Source: Clostridia bacterium
GTDB lineage: Bacteria; Bacillota; Clostridia; Oscillospirales; CAG-382
DNA: 6,093 nucleotides
Reading direction: 5' to 3'
Assembly: GCA_017646185.1 (NCBI GenBank)
Contig: JAGCNA010000116.1
Span: forward strand, 1-6,093
The notes beneath the pieces are model-generated. The model did not search any database. It was not told where the DNA came from and saw nothing but the letters and a program-made list of their open reading frames with translations. Positions 5,543 to 6,093 of the stretch are shown piece by piece; position 1 is the stretch's first letter, and every line of letters starts with the position of its first letter. The translations under genes and the position numbers were made by a program.

Positions 5543-6093
5543 TTAGTTGCAATAGTCTGCGGGACCTGTCATAAACACTCTTCTGTCCGAGCAAACACGG
5601 ATTGTAAGCGAACCGCCCAAAAGGGTTACGTTAATGTCAGTATCCGCATCGCAATAGCCTTTTGCCACGGCTACTGCGGCAAGAGCGCATGCACCGGTTC
5701 CGCATGCCTGAGTTTCTCCGCTTCCCCTCTCCCAAACACGCATAAACAGATCGTTTTGCCCGTTTACCTTGGCAAATTCCGTATTCACGCGGTTGGGGAA
5801 GCAACGGCTGGTTTCGATTACGGGGCCGATCTCCTCCAAGCAAAGCTCTTTAGGAGAATCGCAAAATACTACGAAATGAGGATTGCCCATAGATGCGGCA
5901 GTACCGTGCCACACTTGTCCGCAAGCGGAAACAGACAGATCATCCAAAACTTCGGATATTCCCATATCCACCCGCACTGCGGTAACTACGCCGTCTTCGA
6001 TAACGGGATACAGTTTTTTTACTCCTGCACCCGTTTCAAGGGTTATGCAGGGCTTGTTAACGATCCCTTTATCAACAACGTAGCGCGCAACAC
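5543..6093 (-). CDS. dapF: Diaminopimelate epimerase, N-terminus missing
   Basis: DapF is the PLP-independent enzyme that converts LL- to meso-diaminopimelate for lysine and peptidoglycan synthesis in the cytoplasm. The frame is open through the right edge, giving about 182 visible residues of the usual 270-280. The GTG at 5977 is internal, because the upstream codons continue the family sequence (ARYVVDKG, then TLETGAGVKKLYPV). Visible signatures are MGNPHFVVF with the conserved Asn/His, FPNRVNTEF, and WERGSGETQACGTGACA carrying the Glu-Arg pair and the second catalytic cysteine (codon 5702-5704), followed by MTGPA near the end. The first catalytic cysteine is in the missing N-terminal half. 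The C-terminus stops at MTGPADYCN, a few residues shorter than many homologues, which usually continue with a VF.GE-like strand. The gene converges on the permease gene. Its start and operon context are outside the window. Confidence 0.97.
   Translation of the reverse strand, partial: VARYVVDKGIVNKPCITLETGAGVKKLYPVIEDGVVTAVRVDMGISEVLDDLSVSACGQVWHGTAASMGNPHFVVFCDSPKELCLEEIGPVIETSRCFPNRVNTEFAKVNGQNDLFMRVWERGSGETQACGTGACALAAVAVAKGYCDADTDINVTLLGGSLTIRVCSDRRVFMTGPADYCN

Overview
The window reads as chromosomal DNA from a member of the Bacillota, most likely class Clostridia. The reasons are strong AAGGAG-type ribosome binding sites, AT-rich spacers around codon usage of moderate GC content, an OmpR/PhoB two-component pair of Gram-positive style, and dapF, which indicates the diaminopimelate/lysine pathway. 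Genus cannot be told from this sequence. No tRNA, rRNA, CRISPR array, insertion sequence or phage signature was seen.

Layout, left to right. (1) Bases 1-540, plus strand: the C-terminal part of an endonuclease/exonuclease/phosphatase (EEP) family hydrolase, cut by the window edge. (2) Bases 551-584: a perfect palindrome that can terminate transcription from both sides. (3) Bases 634-4042, minus strand: a three-gene locus in the order response regulator (3395-4042), sensor histidine kinase (2013-3398, overlapping the regulator by 4 bp), and a membrane-anchored extracytoplasmic protein of unknown function (634-1941). (4) Bases 4043-4206: a divergent promoter region. (5) Bases 4207-5490, plus strand: an ArsB/NhaD/CitM-type (ion transporter superfamily) permease. 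(6) Bases 5495-5527: a second bidirectional terminator. (7) Bases 5543-6093, minus strand: the C-terminal two thirds of diaminopimelate epimerase (dapF), cut by the right edge. No gene-free stretch exceeds about 165 bases.

The most interesting signal is regulatory. The minus-strand promoters of the response regulator gene and of the unknown exported protein share the same 34-bp architecture. Each has two direct half-sites (CATTACA/CATAACA and CATTACA/CATAATA) 11 bp apart, then a perfect TATAAT at identical spacing, with no good -35 box. In front of the exported protein this extends upstream into a series of TTACAA copies spaced by 10, 11 and 22 bp. Part of that array lies inside the last codons of the histidine kinase gene. 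This is the arrangement expected of a PhoB/PhoP-like response regulator bound head-to-tail on direct repeats. The simplest model is that the regulator activates its own operon and, more strongly, the exported protein, which would then be the dedicated output (or feedback partner) of this two-component system. The regulon model is inference; the repeats and promoter matches are directly visible.
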